Below are positions 4,052 through 13,761 of a stretch of 20,966 nt of DNA, in pieces. The translations under genes were made by a program, and so were the position numbers. Location of the stretch: NCBI GenBank assembly GCA_002369255.1, contig DFFO01000024.1:1-20966 (forward strand), in the 5' to 3' direction. A model generated the notes under the pieces. It had not been told where the DNA came from. It saw nothing but the letters and a program-made list of their open reading frames with translations, and did not search any database. The DNA comes from Lachnospiraceae bacterium UBA3774 (GTDB lineage: Bacteria; Bacillota; Clostridia; Lachnospirales; Lachnospiraceae). Every line of letters starts with the position of its first letter. The stretch's first letter is position 1.

Positions 4052-6148
4052 ATGAAAACAGTACCCGAAACCTTTGGAAGTTTGGTATTTGGCGACAGGG
4101 TGATGAAGTCAATGCTGTCAGCCGAGGTGTATGCGTCTTTAAAGAAAACCATCGATGAAGGCGCGTCGCTGGATATCGGCGTGGCTAACGCGGTAGCAGC
4201 GGCAATGAAAGACTGGGCGGTATCAAAAGGCGCTACGCATTTTACGCACTGGTTCCAGCCGCTGACCGGCATTACTGCGGAAAAACATGACAGTTTCATT
4301 TCACCCTCTCCTGACGGCGGTATCATCATGGAGTTCTCCGGCAAGGAGCTAATTCAGGGTGAACCGGACGCTTCGTCTTTTCCGTCAGGAGGACTTCGCG
4401 CCACGTTTGAGGCGAGAGGTTATACCGCCTGGGATCCTACTTCCTATGCGTTTATAAAAGGAAAGACGCTCTGTATTCCGACAGCTTTCTGTTCCTACGG
4501 AGGCCACGCGCTTGACAAAAAAACCCCGCTGCTTCGCTCGATGGAAGCTCTGAACAAGCAGGCGCTCAGAGTCCTTCGCCTTTTCGGAAACACAACGGCA
4601 AAATGTGTACGTTCATACGTAGGTCCGGAGCAGGAATATTTCCTTATTTCTAAAGAAATGTACGACGCACGTCCCGACCTTCGCTTTACTGGCAGAACAC
4701 TGTTTGGTGCGAAGCCTCCGAAAGGTCAGGAGATGGACGATCATTATTTCGGCGCGATAAAACCGAGAGTAGCCGCGTTTATGGATGAGCTTAACGAAGA
4801 GCTCTGGAAACTCGGCATTATGGCTAAGACCGAGCACAATGAGGTTGCCCCCGCGCAGCATGAACTTGCTCCTATATACACGACAACAAACGTGTCTACG
4901 GATCATAACCAGCTAACAATGGAAATTATGCAGAAAATCGCGTCAAAACACGGCCTTGTCTGTCTGCTTCACGAGAAACCTTTTGCCGGAGTAAACGGTT
5001 CAGGCAAGCATAACAACTGGTCGGTAGCTACGGATGAAGGGCAGAATCTGCTTTCACCGGGTGAAACGCCGTATGAAAATGCTCAGTTTCTGCTGTTTTT
5101 ATGCGCTGTTATAAAGGCGGTTGATGATTATCAGGATTTGCTTCGCATTTCAGTAGCCACAGCCGGAAACGATCACCGCCTCGGAGCGAATGAGGCGCCT
5201 CCCGCCGTTATTTCGATTTTCCTGGGCGATGAGCTCAGTGCGATTCTTGAGGCAATAGAAAAAGATGAGCCATATGAGGGAACTAAGAAAACGGTGATGA
5301 AGCTCGGCGTTCATGTGCTTCCCAAGTTTAACCGTGATACCACCGACAGAAACCGCACTTCGCCATTTGCGTTCACCGGAAACAAGTTTGAATTCCGCAT
5401 GCTCGGTTCTTCAAACAGCATAGCGGGTGCAAACATCATAATTAATGCCGCAGTGGCTGAAAGCCTGAAAATCTACGCTGACCGTCTCGAGGGTGCGGGA
5501 GATTTTGAAACAGAGCTTCATGAAATGATTAAACAGACCATAAGTGATCACAAGCGCATTATCTTTAATGGAAACGGATATGACGACGCGTGGATTAAAG
5601 AGGCCACTGAGGTTCGCGGCCTGCTGAACTACCGTACGACCGCCGATTGCCTGCCGCATATTCTTGACAGAAAAAATGTCGAAATGCTCACGGCTCACAA
5701 GGTTTTTACTGTTGAAGAAATTGAATCACGCTGTGAGATTATGCTCGAAAACTATTGCAAGACGGTCGTTATTGAGGCAAACACCATGGTTGATATGGCG
5801 AAAACCCAGATTGCTCCGGCGGTTTCGGCATTTGCCGCTTCTCTCGCCGGGAGGGCCAAAGTAAAAAAAGAACTTGATCCCTCTCTGTACTGCAGTTATG
5901 AGATAGATTTAGTCAGAACATTATCAAAACTGACCGATTTGATTGCGTTGAGGGTAGATGAACTGCAAAACGCGCTGATTGTATTGCATGAGGCGGAAGA
6001 TACAGAGGCAGAATCGGTAATGATCCGTGATATTGTTCTTCCCGCAATGTGTGAACTGCGGGTGGCGTGCGATGAAGCGGAAACGCTGACAGACAAAGAC
6101 TTCTGGCCTTTGCCCACCTATGCGGAAATTTTATTCAGTGTCAGATAA
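4052..6148 (+). CDS. glnN: Glutamine synthetase, type III
   Basis: A 698-residue enzyme of the large GSIII family (about 700 residues, known in Bacteroides and Clostridia), making glutamine from glutamate, ammonia and ATP in the cytoplasm. Diagnostic segments: THWFQPLTG (about 65-73), RGYTAWDPTSY (about 122-132), GPEQEYFLI (191-199), KTEHNEVAPAQHE (259-271), NGSGKHNNW (315-323), NDHRLGANEAPP and FAFTGNKFEFRMLGSS. ATG 4052 follows AAGGAG with 11-base spacing. The frame is open to a TTG at 4025, but that falls in the terminator 2 T run and is unlikely to be the start. It is the first gene of a six-gene operon and carries the two-attenuator leader. GSIII is encoded here next to an unrelated type I enzyme, so the cell probably uses the two under different nitrogen conditions. 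Confidence 0.95.
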   Translation: MKTVPETFGSLVFGDRVMKSMLSAEVYASLKKTIDEGASLDIGVANAVAAAMKDWAVSKGATHFTHWFQPLTGITAEKHDSFISPSPDGGIIMEFSGKELIQGEPDASSFPSGGLRATFEARGYTAWDPTSYAFIKGKTLCIPTAFCSYGGHALDKKTPLLRSMEALNKQALRVLRLFGNTTAKCVRSYVGPEQEYFLISKEMYDARPDLRFTGRTLFGAKPPKGQEMDDHYFGAIKPRVAAFMDELNEELWKLGIMAKTEHNEVAPAQHELAPIYTTTNVSTDHNQLTMEIMQKIASKHGLVCLLHEKPFAGVNGSGKHNNWSVATDEGQNLLSPGETPYENAQFLLFLCAVIKAVDDYQDLLRISVATAGNDHRLGANEAPPAVISIFLGDELSAILEAIEKDEPYEGTKKTVMKLGVHVLPKFNRDTTDRNRTSPFAFTGNKFEFRMLGSSNSIAGANIIINAAVAESLKIYADRLEGAGDFETELHEMIKQTISDHKRIIFNGNGYDDAWIKEATEVRGLLNYRTTADCLPHILDRKNVEMLTAHKVFTVEEIESRCEIMLENYCKTVVIEANTMVDMAKTQIAPAVSAFAASLAGRAKVKKELDPSLYCSYEIDLVRTLSKLTDLIALRVDELQNALIVLHEAEDTEAESVMIRDIVLPAMCELRVACDEAETLTDKDFWPLPTYAEILFSVR

Positions 6149-6158
6149 GGAGTAAAAT

Positions 6159-7742
6159 ATGTGTTCGATTTTGGGTTACTGCGGCGTTGTGCCGGACATA
6201 GATGCGGTTGAAAAAGGCTTTGCGCAGACTATTTCACGAGGACCGGATGACAGCCGCGTCATTGATACAGGAAAAGGAATAATAGCATTTCACAGGCTTT
6301 CCATTATGGGGCTTACTCCTTCCGGCATGCAGCCGTTTGAATATAGCGGATGCCGGGCGGTCTGCAACGGCGAGCTGTACGGCTTTGAAAAAGAAAGAGA
6401 AGTGCTTAGGGCAAAAGGCTATGTATTTGAAAGCGACTGCGACTGCGAAATTTTGCTTCCCATGTATTTTGAATATGGCACAGATATGTTTTCAAGGCTT
6501 GACGCGGAGTTTGCCTGTGTAATTTTTGACGGGCGAACCGGAGAGTGGATTGCCGCGCGGGATCCTATCGGTATCCGTCCACTGTACTATGGGTATGACA
6601 AAAAAGGTACCATTGTTTTCGCGAGCGAGGCGAAAAATCTCGTGGGACTTTGCGAAAAAATAAAGCCGTTTCCTCCCGGACATTATTATAAAAACGGCAA
6701 ATTTTGCTGTTACTGCAATATTTCCGGCGTTGACGCGGTTTGCCATGATGACGTGGAAACGGCCTGCGGCAAAATCAGAGAAAAACTGATAAAAGGCGTT
6801 GAAAAAAGACTGGTTGCCGACGCGAAGGTCGGATTTCTTCTGTCAGGAGGACTGGATTCTTCTCTTGTCTGCGCGATTGCGGCAAAAAAGAGCCGGAAAC
6901 CGATAAAAACTTTTGCTATTGGCATGAGCGAGGACGCCATTGATCTTAAATACGCGAAACAAGTGGCTGATTATATCGGGGCAGACCATACCGAAGTGTA
7001 TATGACGCCCGAGGAGGTTATTTCTTCTCTCGAGGAGGTCGTTCATCTGCTTGGAACCTATGATATTACGACAATTCGAGCGAGTATGGGAATGTATCTG
7101 GTGTGCAAGGCCATTCACGAGCGCACGGATATACGCGTACTGCTTACCGGCGAGATTTCCGATGAGCTGTTTGGGTATAAGTACACAGATTTTGCGCCGA
7201 ATGCGGACGAATTTCAAAAAGAAGCTGAAAAGCGCGTGCGGGAGCTGCATATGTACGATGTTCTCCGTGCGGACAGGTGCATTTCCGTAAATTCGCTGGA
7301 AGCCAGAGTTCCGTTTGGCGATCTGGATTTTGTCGAATATGTCATGAGTCTTAATCCGGAAATAAAGATAAACCGCTATGGCAAGGGGAAATATCTGCTT
7401 CGTCACGCGTTTGAGGGCCTTGACTATTTGCCTGATGAGATCCTCTGGCGCGAAAAAGCCGCGTTTTCAGACGCAGTCGGGCATTCCATGGTGGATTATC
7501 TGAAAGAGTACGCGGAGAGTCGTTATACCGATGAAGAGTTTGAAGAAAAGAGAAAGCATTACACCCACGCGGCTCCGTTTACAAAGGAATCGCTTTTGTA
7601 CAGGGAATTGTTTGAAAAATACTATCCGAGACAGTCGGAGATGATAGTTGATTTCTGGATGCCGAATAAATCATGGGAAGGCTGTGATGTAAACGATCCG
7701 TCGGCAAGAGTTCTTTCAAACTACGGAGACAGCGGAAAGTAG
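6159..7742 (+). CDS. asnB: Asparagine synthetase, glutamine-hydrolysing
   Basis: A 527-residue cytoplasmic enzyme making asparagine from aspartate, glutamine and ATP. The N-terminal class II amidotransferase has the nucleophile Cys2 exposed after Met1 (MCSILGYCG), SRGPDD (26-31), HRLSIMG (45-51), CNGELYG (69-75) and DCDCEILL (93-100). The synthetase half has the ATP-pyrophosphatase loop SGGLDSS (229-235), followed by TGEISDELFGY (330-340) and SVNSLEARVPFGD. The length is slightly below the E. coli enzyme. ATG 6159 has TAAGGAG at good spacing, ten bases after the glnN stop, so it is almost certainly translated from the same message. Placing a glutamine consumer directly after glutamine synthetase suits shared nitrogen control. 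Confidence 0.95.
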   Translation: MCSILGYCGVVPDIDAVEKGFAQTISRGPDDSRVIDTGKGIIAFHRLSIMGLTPSGMQPFEYSGCRAVCNGELYGFEKEREVLRAKGYVFESDCDCEILLPMYFEYGTDMFSRLDAEFACVIFDGRTGEWIAARDPIGIRPLYYGYDKKGTIVFASEAKNLVGLCEKIKPFPPGHYYKNGKFCCYCNISGVDAVCHDDVETACGKIREKLIKGVEKRLVADAKVGFLLSGGLDSSLVCAIAAKKSRKPIKTFAIGMSEDAIDLKYAKQVADYIGADHTEVYMTPEEVISSLEEVVHLLGTYDITTIRASMGMYLVCKAIHERTDIRVLLTGEISDELFGYKYTDFAPNADEFQKEAEKRVRELHMYDVLRADRCISVNSLEARVPFGDLDFVEYVMSLNPEIKINRYGKGKYLLRHAFEGLDYLPDEILWREKAAFSDAVGHSMVDYLKEYAESRYTDEEFEEKRKHYTHAAPFTKESLLYRELFEKYYPRQSEMIVDFWMPNKSWEGCDVNDPSARVLSNYGDSGK

Positions 7743-7809
7743 GAATTGCGGGGTTTGTCCTGATATCGAAAAAATATTTAGTCATAAAAAAACGAAAAAA
7801 GAGGCAAAA

Positions 7810-9096
7810 ATGAACAATTGCGCAGTAGTGGGAGTTAACTGGGGTGATGAAGGAAAAGGCAGGATGGTGGATTTGCTTGCCGAAAATTATGATATAGTGG
7901 TGCGTTACCAGGGCGGCGGCAATGCCGGCCATACCGTGTTAAACGAAAAAGGCAAGTTTGCTCTGCATCTGCTTCCGTCGGGGATTTTTCATGAGGGCAT
8001 CGTCAACATCCTGGGAAACGGAGTCGCGCTTGATCCCGAAAACCTCGTAAAAGAAATAGAAAGCGTGTCTGAAAAAGGCGTGAGCATTTCACCGGAAAAC
8101 CTGAAGATAAGCGAAAGGGCCCCGCTGCTTTTGCCCTGGCACAGAAAGCTCGACGAGCTTGAGGAAAAACGGCTGGCGGACAAGCATTATGGTTCGACAA
8201 AGCAGGGAATAGCGCCTTTTTACTCCGACAAGTACCAGAAAAAGACTATCCTGGCCGGAGAGATATTCGACAAAGAAGAATTTACCGCGCATTTGAAAGA
8301 CCTGATGGAGTGGAAAAATCTCACCATTACAAAGGTGTACGGCAGCGAGCCTGTTTCATATGCCGAGCTTGAAAAATGGGCCGAAGATTACTGCGAAAAA
8401 ATAAAACCTTACATCTGCGACACGGGCAGTTTTCTTGAAAAAGAAATGTCTGCCGGCAAAAAAGTGCTTTTTGAGGCGCAGCTCGGAACGCTCAGAGATA
8501 TTGATTTCGGCATTAATCCGTATACGACTTCGTCAAACACGCTCGCGGCGTATGCTCCGATAGGGGCGGGCGTGCCCGCGGCGCCAATCAATGATATAAT
8601 CGGAGTGGTAAAGGCATATTCCACTTGTGTCGGGGAAGGCACTTTTGTATGCGAGATGTTCGGGCCGGAAGCGGATGAACTTCGCGAGGCCGGAGCCGAG
8701 TACGGAGCGAAGACAGGCAGACCGCGCAGAGTCGGCCCGCTTGACTTAGTCGCCACCCGCTACGGCGCGAGGCTTCAGGGCGCGACACAGATTGCGCTCA
8801 CAAAGCTTGATGTGCTCAGCTATATGAAAAAAATTCCCGTTTGCACAAAATACGTTTTGGACGGGGAAGAGACGGAAGCATTTCCGTTCCCGGCCAGACT
8901 CGGAAAAGCGGTCCCGGTCATAGAGTATTTTGATGGCTGGAATTGCGATATTTCCGGCATAAAAGAGTGGAGCGAACTTCCGGCGCGGGCCAGGGAATAT
9001 GTCGAAATGATAGAGTCGCGCATAGGATGCCCGATCACCTATGTTTCGGTCGGAGCGGAGCGTGACAGCATAATAATAAGAAATACGGAGAAATGA
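7810..9096 (+). CDS. purA: Adenylosuccinate synthase
   Basis: A 428-residue cytoplasmic enzyme that condenses IMP and aspartate using GTP, the first committed step from IMP to AMP. The P-loop-like GDEGKG (12-17) and GGGNAGHTV (35-43) put catalytic D13 and H41 at the same numbers as in E. coli PurA. Later motifs include DIDFGINPYTTSS, GRPRRVGPLD and a C-terminal TYVSVGAERD. The preceding 67-base gap after asnB is A-rich near its end and supplies AGAGG before ATG 7810. I see no terminator or convincing promoter in it, so purA is probably still in the glnN operon. Its stop overlaps purB. Confidence 0.95.
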   Translation: MNNCAVVGVNWGDEGKGRMVDLLAENYDIVVRYQGGGNAGHTVLNEKGKFALHLLPSGIFHEGIVNILGNGVALDPENLVKEIESVSEKGVSISPENLKISERAPLLLPWHRKLDELEEKRLADKHYGSTKQGIAPFYSDKYQKKTILAGEIFDKEEFTAHLKDLMEWKNLTITKVYGSEPVSYAELEKWAEDYCEKIKPYICDTGSFLEKEMSAGKKVLFEAQLGTLRDIDFGINPYTTSSNTLAAYAPIGAGVPAAPINDIIGVVKAYSTCVGEGTFVCEMFGPEADELREAGAEYGAKTGRPRRVGPLDLVATRYGARLQGATQIALTKLDVLSYMKKIPVCTKYVLDGEETEAFPFPARLGKAVPVIEYFDGWNCDISGIKEWSELPARAREYVEMIESRIGCPITYVSVGAERDSIIIRNTEK

Positions 9097-9098
9097 TC

Positions 9099-10514
9099 AT
9101 GACAGACAGGTACGAAACGCCCTTATCATCCAGGTACGCCTCAGACAAGATGAAAAGACTTTTTTCTGCGGACAAGCGGTATCAGACGTGGCGCAGACTA
9201 TGGACTTCTCTTGCCCGCGCGGAAAGCATGCTTGGCCTGCCGGTAACTCCGGAACAGGTCAGGGAGCTAGAGGAACACATTTCCGACATTGACTATGAGT
9301 TTGCTGCGGCCTGTGAAAAGGAAACCCGTCATGATGTGATGGCGCATATAAAGGCTTACGGCAAAGCGGCTCCGGGAGCGGCAGGGATAATACACCTGGG
9401 CGCTACGAGCTGCTATGTTACGGACAACGCCGATCTTATCATATTCAGAGAAGCTCTTCGCCTTGTACGCGAGGAGCTTTCGGACGTTATCGGCAGCCTG
9501 TGTGATTTCGCGGAAAAGTACAAGGATCTGTCCGCGCCCGGATATACCCATTATCAGCCTGCGCAGCTTACGACAGTGGGAAAACGGGCAACGCTGTGGA
9601 TCGGTGATTTTGTTTCCGATCTGAAGGAACTGGATTTCGCGCTGGAAAACATCAGATTTCTAGGCTGCCGCGGCGCTACGGGGACAGAGGCGAGCTTCGT
9701 TGACCTGTTTGATGGCGACGTGGAAAAAATCGATGAAATGAACAGGATGATTTCCGCGGACTTTGGTTTTTCGGAATGTTTTGACGTGTGCGGGCAGACC
9801 TATCCGCGCAAGGTTGACAGCAGGATAATGAACGCGCTTTCGTCCATTGCCCAAAGCAGCTGCAAAATGGCAAATGACATCCGCCTCCTGCAGCATGACA
9901 GGCAGCTTGAAGAACCGGTCGGGGACACACAGGTCGGCTCCTCGGCGATGGCATACAAACGCAATCCCATGCGGTGCGAGAGGGTGTGTTCTCTTTCAAG
10001 ATATCTGATTGCCGAGTCGGCGAACGCGCCTTATACAGCGTCGCTTCAATGGCTGGAAAGGACACTGGATGATTCCGCGAACCGGCGGATTTCCATACCG
10101 GAAGCTTTTTTGTGCGCCGATTCCATACTCCGGCTTGCGGGCAACATAGCCGCGGGGATTACGGTAAATGAGGCAGTAATAGAAAAGGCGGTAAACGAAT
10201 ATCTGCCCTTTGTCGCGACGGAAAATCTTATGATGGAAGCAGTCAGGCGCGGCGGTGACAGGCAGCAGGTTCATGAAATTATACGCCGATGCTCGATGGC
10301 GGCCGTTTCTGAAATGAAAAAAGGAAAAGAATGCAGCCTCCTTTCGCGCCTCTGCGCCGAAAAAGAATTCGGTCTGGCGCGGGAAGATATGACGAGGATT
10401 CTTGATCCGAAACTTTATATAGGGAGATGTCCGGAGCAGACGGCGGCATATATCAAAAAAGTCAGACCGCTGATAAAGGACCGGAAAAATATTCCGGCAG
10501 ATATTGAAATATAA
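9099..10514 (+). CDS. purB: Adenylosuccinate lyase
   Basis: A 471-residue lyase of the fumarase/aspartase superfamily. It releases fumarate from adenylosuccinate (to AMP) and from SAICAR in purine synthesis. Seen: TRHDVMAH (77-84) with catalytic-region H79, HLGATSCYVTDN (99-110), GYTHYQPAQ (148-156) with H151, and the family signature GSSAMAYKRNP (280-290) carrying the catalytic serine loop. An in-frame ATG at 9093 overlaps the purA stop as ATGA but lies only two bases after GGAG. ATG 9099 lies eight bases after it and is preferred. Overlap with purA shows tight translational coupling of two consecutive AMP-branch enzymes. Confidence 0.94.
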   Translation: MTDRYETPLSSRYASDKMKRLFSADKRYQTWRRLWTSLARAESMLGLPVTPEQVRELEEHISDIDYEFAAACEKETRHDVMAHIKAYGKAAPGAAGIIHLGATSCYVTDNADLIIFREALRLVREELSDVIGSLCDFAEKYKDLSAPGYTHYQPAQLTTVGKRATLWIGDFVSDLKELDFALENIRFLGCRGATGTEASFVDLFDGDVEKIDEMNRMISADFGFSECFDVCGQTYPRKVDSRIMNALSSIAQSSCKMANDIRLLQHDRQLEEPVGDTQVGSSAMAYKRNPMRCERVCSLSRYLIAESANAPYTASLQWLERTLDDSANRRISIPEAFLCADSILRLAGNIAAGITVNEAVIEKAVNEYLPFVATENLMMEAVRRGGDRQQVHEIIRRCSMAAVSEMKKGKECSLLSRLCAEKEFGLAREDMTRILDPKLYIGRCPEQTAAYIKKVRPLIKDRKNIPADIEI

Positions 10515-10528
10515 ACGGAGCAGCTAAA

Positions 10529-12061
10529 ATGGACAAAATACTTGTGATGGATTTCGGGGGACAATACAACATGCTTATCGCGCGCCGTGTGCGAGCGCAG
10601 CAGGTTTATGCCGAAATAAAGCCTTACGACAAAATTTCTGCCAAAGAGATAGCAAAAGCCGGATATAAGGGGATTATTTTTACCGGCGGACCAAACAGCG
10701 TTTATGATGAGAAATCGCCGCGCTGTGACGCGTCTGTGCTCGGCACCGGGATACCTGTGCTCGGCATATGCTACGGTCATCAGCTGATGGCATATCTATC
10801 CGGCGGAACAATAGCTCCGGCACAGTCGGGAAGCGAATACGGGAAAACGATGCTCCTTTCCGAAAGCAATCCTTTGCTTAAAGGCGTTCCCCAAAGCAGT
10901 GTGTGCTGGATGAGCCATACAGACTGCGTAACCTCGCTGCCTGACGGCTTTTGTTCTGTAGCGCGCACAGAAAAATGTGACTGCGCCGCGATGTGCTGCG
11001 AGGAAAAAAAGCTCTATGGAGTGCAGTTTCATCCCGAAGTAACCCATACCGAATACGGTACGCAGATTCTTCGTAATTTTATTTTTGACATATGCGGCTG
11101 CCGGCCTGATTGGAAAATGGATGATTTTATTGACGCTTCTGTTTCAAAATACCGCAAAGAGCTGGACGGAAAGATGGTTTTGATGGCTATTTCGGGCGGC
11201 GTAGATTCCTCTGTCGCGGCGGTGCTGCTTCACAGAGCGATAGGGGATAATCTGACCTGTGTTTTTGTTGATCATGGTTTGCTTAGAAAAAATGAAGCGG
11301 ACTATGTGGAACGCGCTCTCGGCAAAGAGCTCGGGGTCAATATCATCAGAGTAAATGCGCAGGAGTTGTTCCTGGAGAGACTAAAAGGTGTCACAGAGCC
11401 TGAAAAAAAGAGAAAAATCATCGGAGAGTCGTTCATCCGCGCATTTGAGGAAGTGTCGCATGAAATTGAAAAAATGGATGTTCTCGCGCAGGGAACCATT
11501 TATCCTGATGTAATAGAAAGCGGAAAGGGTGATTCGGCAGTTATAAAAAGCCATCATAATGTAGGTGGTCTGCCAGAGAACATGGAGTTTGAAAGCATTG
11601 CGGAGCCGCTTAGGGAACTCTTTAAAGATGAAGTTCGAGAAGTGGGAGAGCGGCTTGGGATTCCGCGGGAGCTTGTCTGGCGGCAGCCGTTCCCGGGGCC
11701 GGGACTTGCGATCAGGATTATCGGAGAGATTACGAGGGAAAAGATTGATATTTTGCGGGAGGCGGATGTGATTTTCCGCGAAGAGCTTGACCGTATCCGC
11801 GAGCACACTCCCTGCTCTCAGTACTTCGCGGTGCTTACGGATACGCGCAGCGTCGGCGTAATGGGAGATTCGCGCACTTACGGGTTTGCTGTTGTGCTGC
11901 GCGCTGTTGTTACAGACGACTTTATGACAGCGGAATGGGCAAGGCTGCCTTATGAACTGCTTGAAAAGGTGAGCAGCAGAATTACTAACGAGGTAAAAGG
12001 AATAACAAGGGTTGTTTATGATATAACATCCAAACCGCCGGCAACGGTTGAGTGGGAGTGA
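10529..12061 (+). CDS. guaA: GMP synthase, glutamine-hydrolysing
   Basis: A 510-residue cytoplasmic enzyme aminating XMP to GMP with glutamine and ATP. The N-terminal class I amidotransferase has GICYGHQ (79-85) with C81, and GVQFHPEV (164-171) with H168 and E170, completing the triad. The ATP-pyrophosphatase domain has the SGGVDSS loop (222-228), QGTIYPDVIESG, KSHHNVGG and RQPFPGPGLAIR. The C-terminal dimerisation domain ends in DITSKPPATVEWE, as in full-length GuaA. Start ATG 10529 has GGAG eight bases upstream, 14 bases after purB. It consumes glutamine made by glnN. Confidence 0.96.
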   Translation: MDKILVMDFGGQYNMLIARRVRAQQVYAEIKPYDKISAKEIAKAGYKGIIFTGGPNSVYDEKSPRCDASVLGTGIPVLGICYGHQLMAYLSGGTIAPAQSGSEYGKTMLLSESNPLLKGVPQSSVCWMSHTDCVTSLPDGFCSVARTEKCDCAAMCCEEKKLYGVQFHPEVTHTEYGTQILRNFIFDICGCRPDWKMDDFIDASVSKYRKELDGKMVLMAISGGVDSSVAAVLLHRAIGDNLTCVFVDHGLLRKNEADYVERALGKELGVNIIRVNAQELFLERLKGVTEPEKKRKIIGESFIRAFEEVSHEIEKMDVLAQGTIYPDVIESGKGDSAVIKSHHNVGGLPENMEFESIAEPLRELFKDEVREVGERLGIPRELVWRQPFPGPGLAIRIIGEITREKIDILREADVIFREELDRIREHTPCSQYFAVLTDTRSVGVMGDSRTYGFAVVLRAVVTDDFMTAEWARLPYELLEKVSSRITNEVKGITRVVYDITSKPPATVEWE

Positions 12062-12077
12062 ATAGGAGGGAAAGAAC

Positions 12078-13691
12078 ATGACAAAGTATATTTTTGTTAC
12101 AGGCGGTGTGGTTTCGGGACTTGGCAAAGGTATTACCGCGGCATCTTTGGGAAGACTTCTTAAGGCCCGTGGGCTTAAAGTGGCCGCTCAAAAGCTGGAC
12201 CCATATATTAATGTTGATCCGGGCACAATGAGCCCTTATCAGCACGGAGAAGTTTATGTTACCGAAGACGGAGCGGAAACAGACCTTGATCTTGGACACT
12301 ACGAACGTTTTATCGACGAGGATTTGAATAAATATTCAAACCTTACCACGGGAAAGGTTTACTGGAATGTTCTTAACAAGGAACGCCGGGGTGAATATCT
12401 GGGCTCAACAGTTCAGGTCATTCCTCACATCACAAATGAAATAAAAGGATTTATTTATAATGTAGGCAAACATTCAGACGCAGATGTGGTCATTACAGAG
12501 ATAGGCGGAACCATCGGAGACATTGAGTCACAGCCATTCATTGAGGCTGTGCGTCAGATTTCACTTGAGGTGGGACGCGAGAACAGCCTGTTTATCCATG
12601 TTACCCTTGTGCCATATCTGCATGCATCCGAGGAACATAAGACGAAACCCACGCAGCATTCCGTAAAAGAATTACAGGGAATGGGCGTGAATCCGAATAT
12701 TATTATTTTGCGCTGCGACGAGCCGCTTGAGGAGTCGATTTTTGATAAAATTGCGCTTTTTTGCAATGTCAAAAAAGACTGCGTAATCGAGAATATTACA
12801 CTGCCGGTTCTCTATGAGGCACCTTTAATGCTTGAAAAAGCCGGCTTTTCGTCAATTGTTTGCAGAGAGCTTGGAATCGACGTTCCGCTGCCGGACCTTT
12901 CTGAGTGGACAGCGCTTGTTGACAGAATAAAATCGCGGAAGCATATAGTAAATATCGGGCTTGTCGGCAAATATGTCGGCCTGCATGACGCGTACTTATC
13001 TGTGGCAGAGGCGCTTCGCCATGCGGGATATTGTCACAATGCACATGTTGAAATCCACTGGATTGACTCGGAAGAAATCGACGACGGTAATGTCGCCGAA
13101 AAGCTGGAGGGGCTTGACGGCATTATTGTTCCCGGCGGATTCGGCGGCCGCGGAATCGAAGGAATGATAAGCTCAGCCAGATATGCGCGCGAAAACAATA
13201 TTCCGTTCTTTGGCATCTGTCTCGGAATGCAGATTGCCGTAATAGAGTACGCGAGAAACGTTGCCGGAATTAAGGACGCGAACTCCGGTGAGTTTGATGA
13301 AAACTGCTGCAATAAAGTTATTGACTTTATGCCGGGTCAGAGCGATGAAATTGACAAGGGAGGCACGCTCCGTTTGGGTGCGTATCCCTGTGCGATTGTT
13401 CCTGGCACGGTTATGGAAAAATGTTACGGCACAGATAAAATCAGTGAGAGACATCGACATCGTTACGAGTTCAACAACGACTACAGAGAAGCTTTGTGCG
13501 AGCATGGATTAACTCTCAGCGGAATATCTCCGGACGGAAAGCTGGTAGAAACCATCGAACTGACGGACCGACCGTTTTATGTAGGCGTACAGTTTCATCC
13601 GGAATTCAAATCCCGCCCCAACAGACCGCACCCATTGTTCAGGGGTTTTGTCAGCGCCGCTGCAGGAAACAGGGCGAACAAAAACTGCTAA
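12078..13691 (+). CDS. pyrG: CTP synthase
   Basis: A 537-residue cytoplasmic enzyme aminating UTP to CTP with glutamine and ATP. The N-terminal synthetase domain shows FVTGGVVSGLGKGI (6-19), the KLDPYINVDPGTM segment (39-51) and EIGGTIGDIES (141-151). The C-terminal class I amidotransferase shows GICLGMQ (379-385) with nucleophile C381 and GVQFHPEF near residue 515. Length matches the family. AGGAGG lies before ATG 12078, 16 bases after guaA. It is the last gene before a strong terminator at 13762-13789, so it closes the nitrogen operon. CTP synthase is another glutamine user, in keeping with the operon theme. Confidence 0.96.
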   Translation: MTKYIFVTGGVVSGLGKGITAASLGRLLKARGLKVAAQKLDPYINVDPGTMSPYQHGEVYVTEDGAETDLDLGHYERFIDEDLNKYSNLTTGKVYWNVLNKERRGEYLGSTVQVIPHITNEIKGFIYNVGKHSDADVVITEIGGTIGDIESQPFIEAVRQISLEVGRENSLFIHVTLVPYLHASEEHKTKPTQHSVKELQGMGVNPNIIILRCDEPLEESIFDKIALFCNVKKDCVIENITLPVLYEAPLMLEKAGFSSIVCRELGIDVPLPDLSEWTALVDRIKSRKHIVNIGLVGKYVGLHDAYLSVAEALRHAGYCHNAHVEIHWIDSEEIDDGNVAEKLEGLDGIIVPGGFGGRGIEGMISSARYARENNIPFFGICLGMQIAVIEYARNVAGIKDANSGEFDENCCNKVIDFMPGQSDEIDKGGTLRLGAYPCAIVPGTVMEKCYGTDKISERHRHRYEFNNDYREALCEHGLTLSGISPDGKLVETIELTDRPFYVGVQFHPEFKSRPNRPHPLFRGFVSAAAGNRANKNC

Positions 13692-13761
13692 ACAAGGCAG
13701 ATCTTCGGGTATCGGGGGCGAGTTAAAGCCGACAAAGCAGGCTTTATGACGCTGAGTAAAA

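Noticed and set aside
6843..7406. Open frame of 187 codons on the minus strand inside asnB
   Set aside because: Antisense shadow of a well-conserved coding region, no ribosome site and no family resemblance.
9093..9098. ATG 9093 as start of purB
   Set aside because: Only two bases from the GGAG site; ATG 9099 has eight-base spacing. The two-residue difference does not change the call.
11381..12127. Long open frame of 248 codons on the minus strand
   Set aside because: It lies antisense to guaA and the start of pyrG, both full-length with all motifs; its translation has no recognisable domain and is rich in shadow-type composition.
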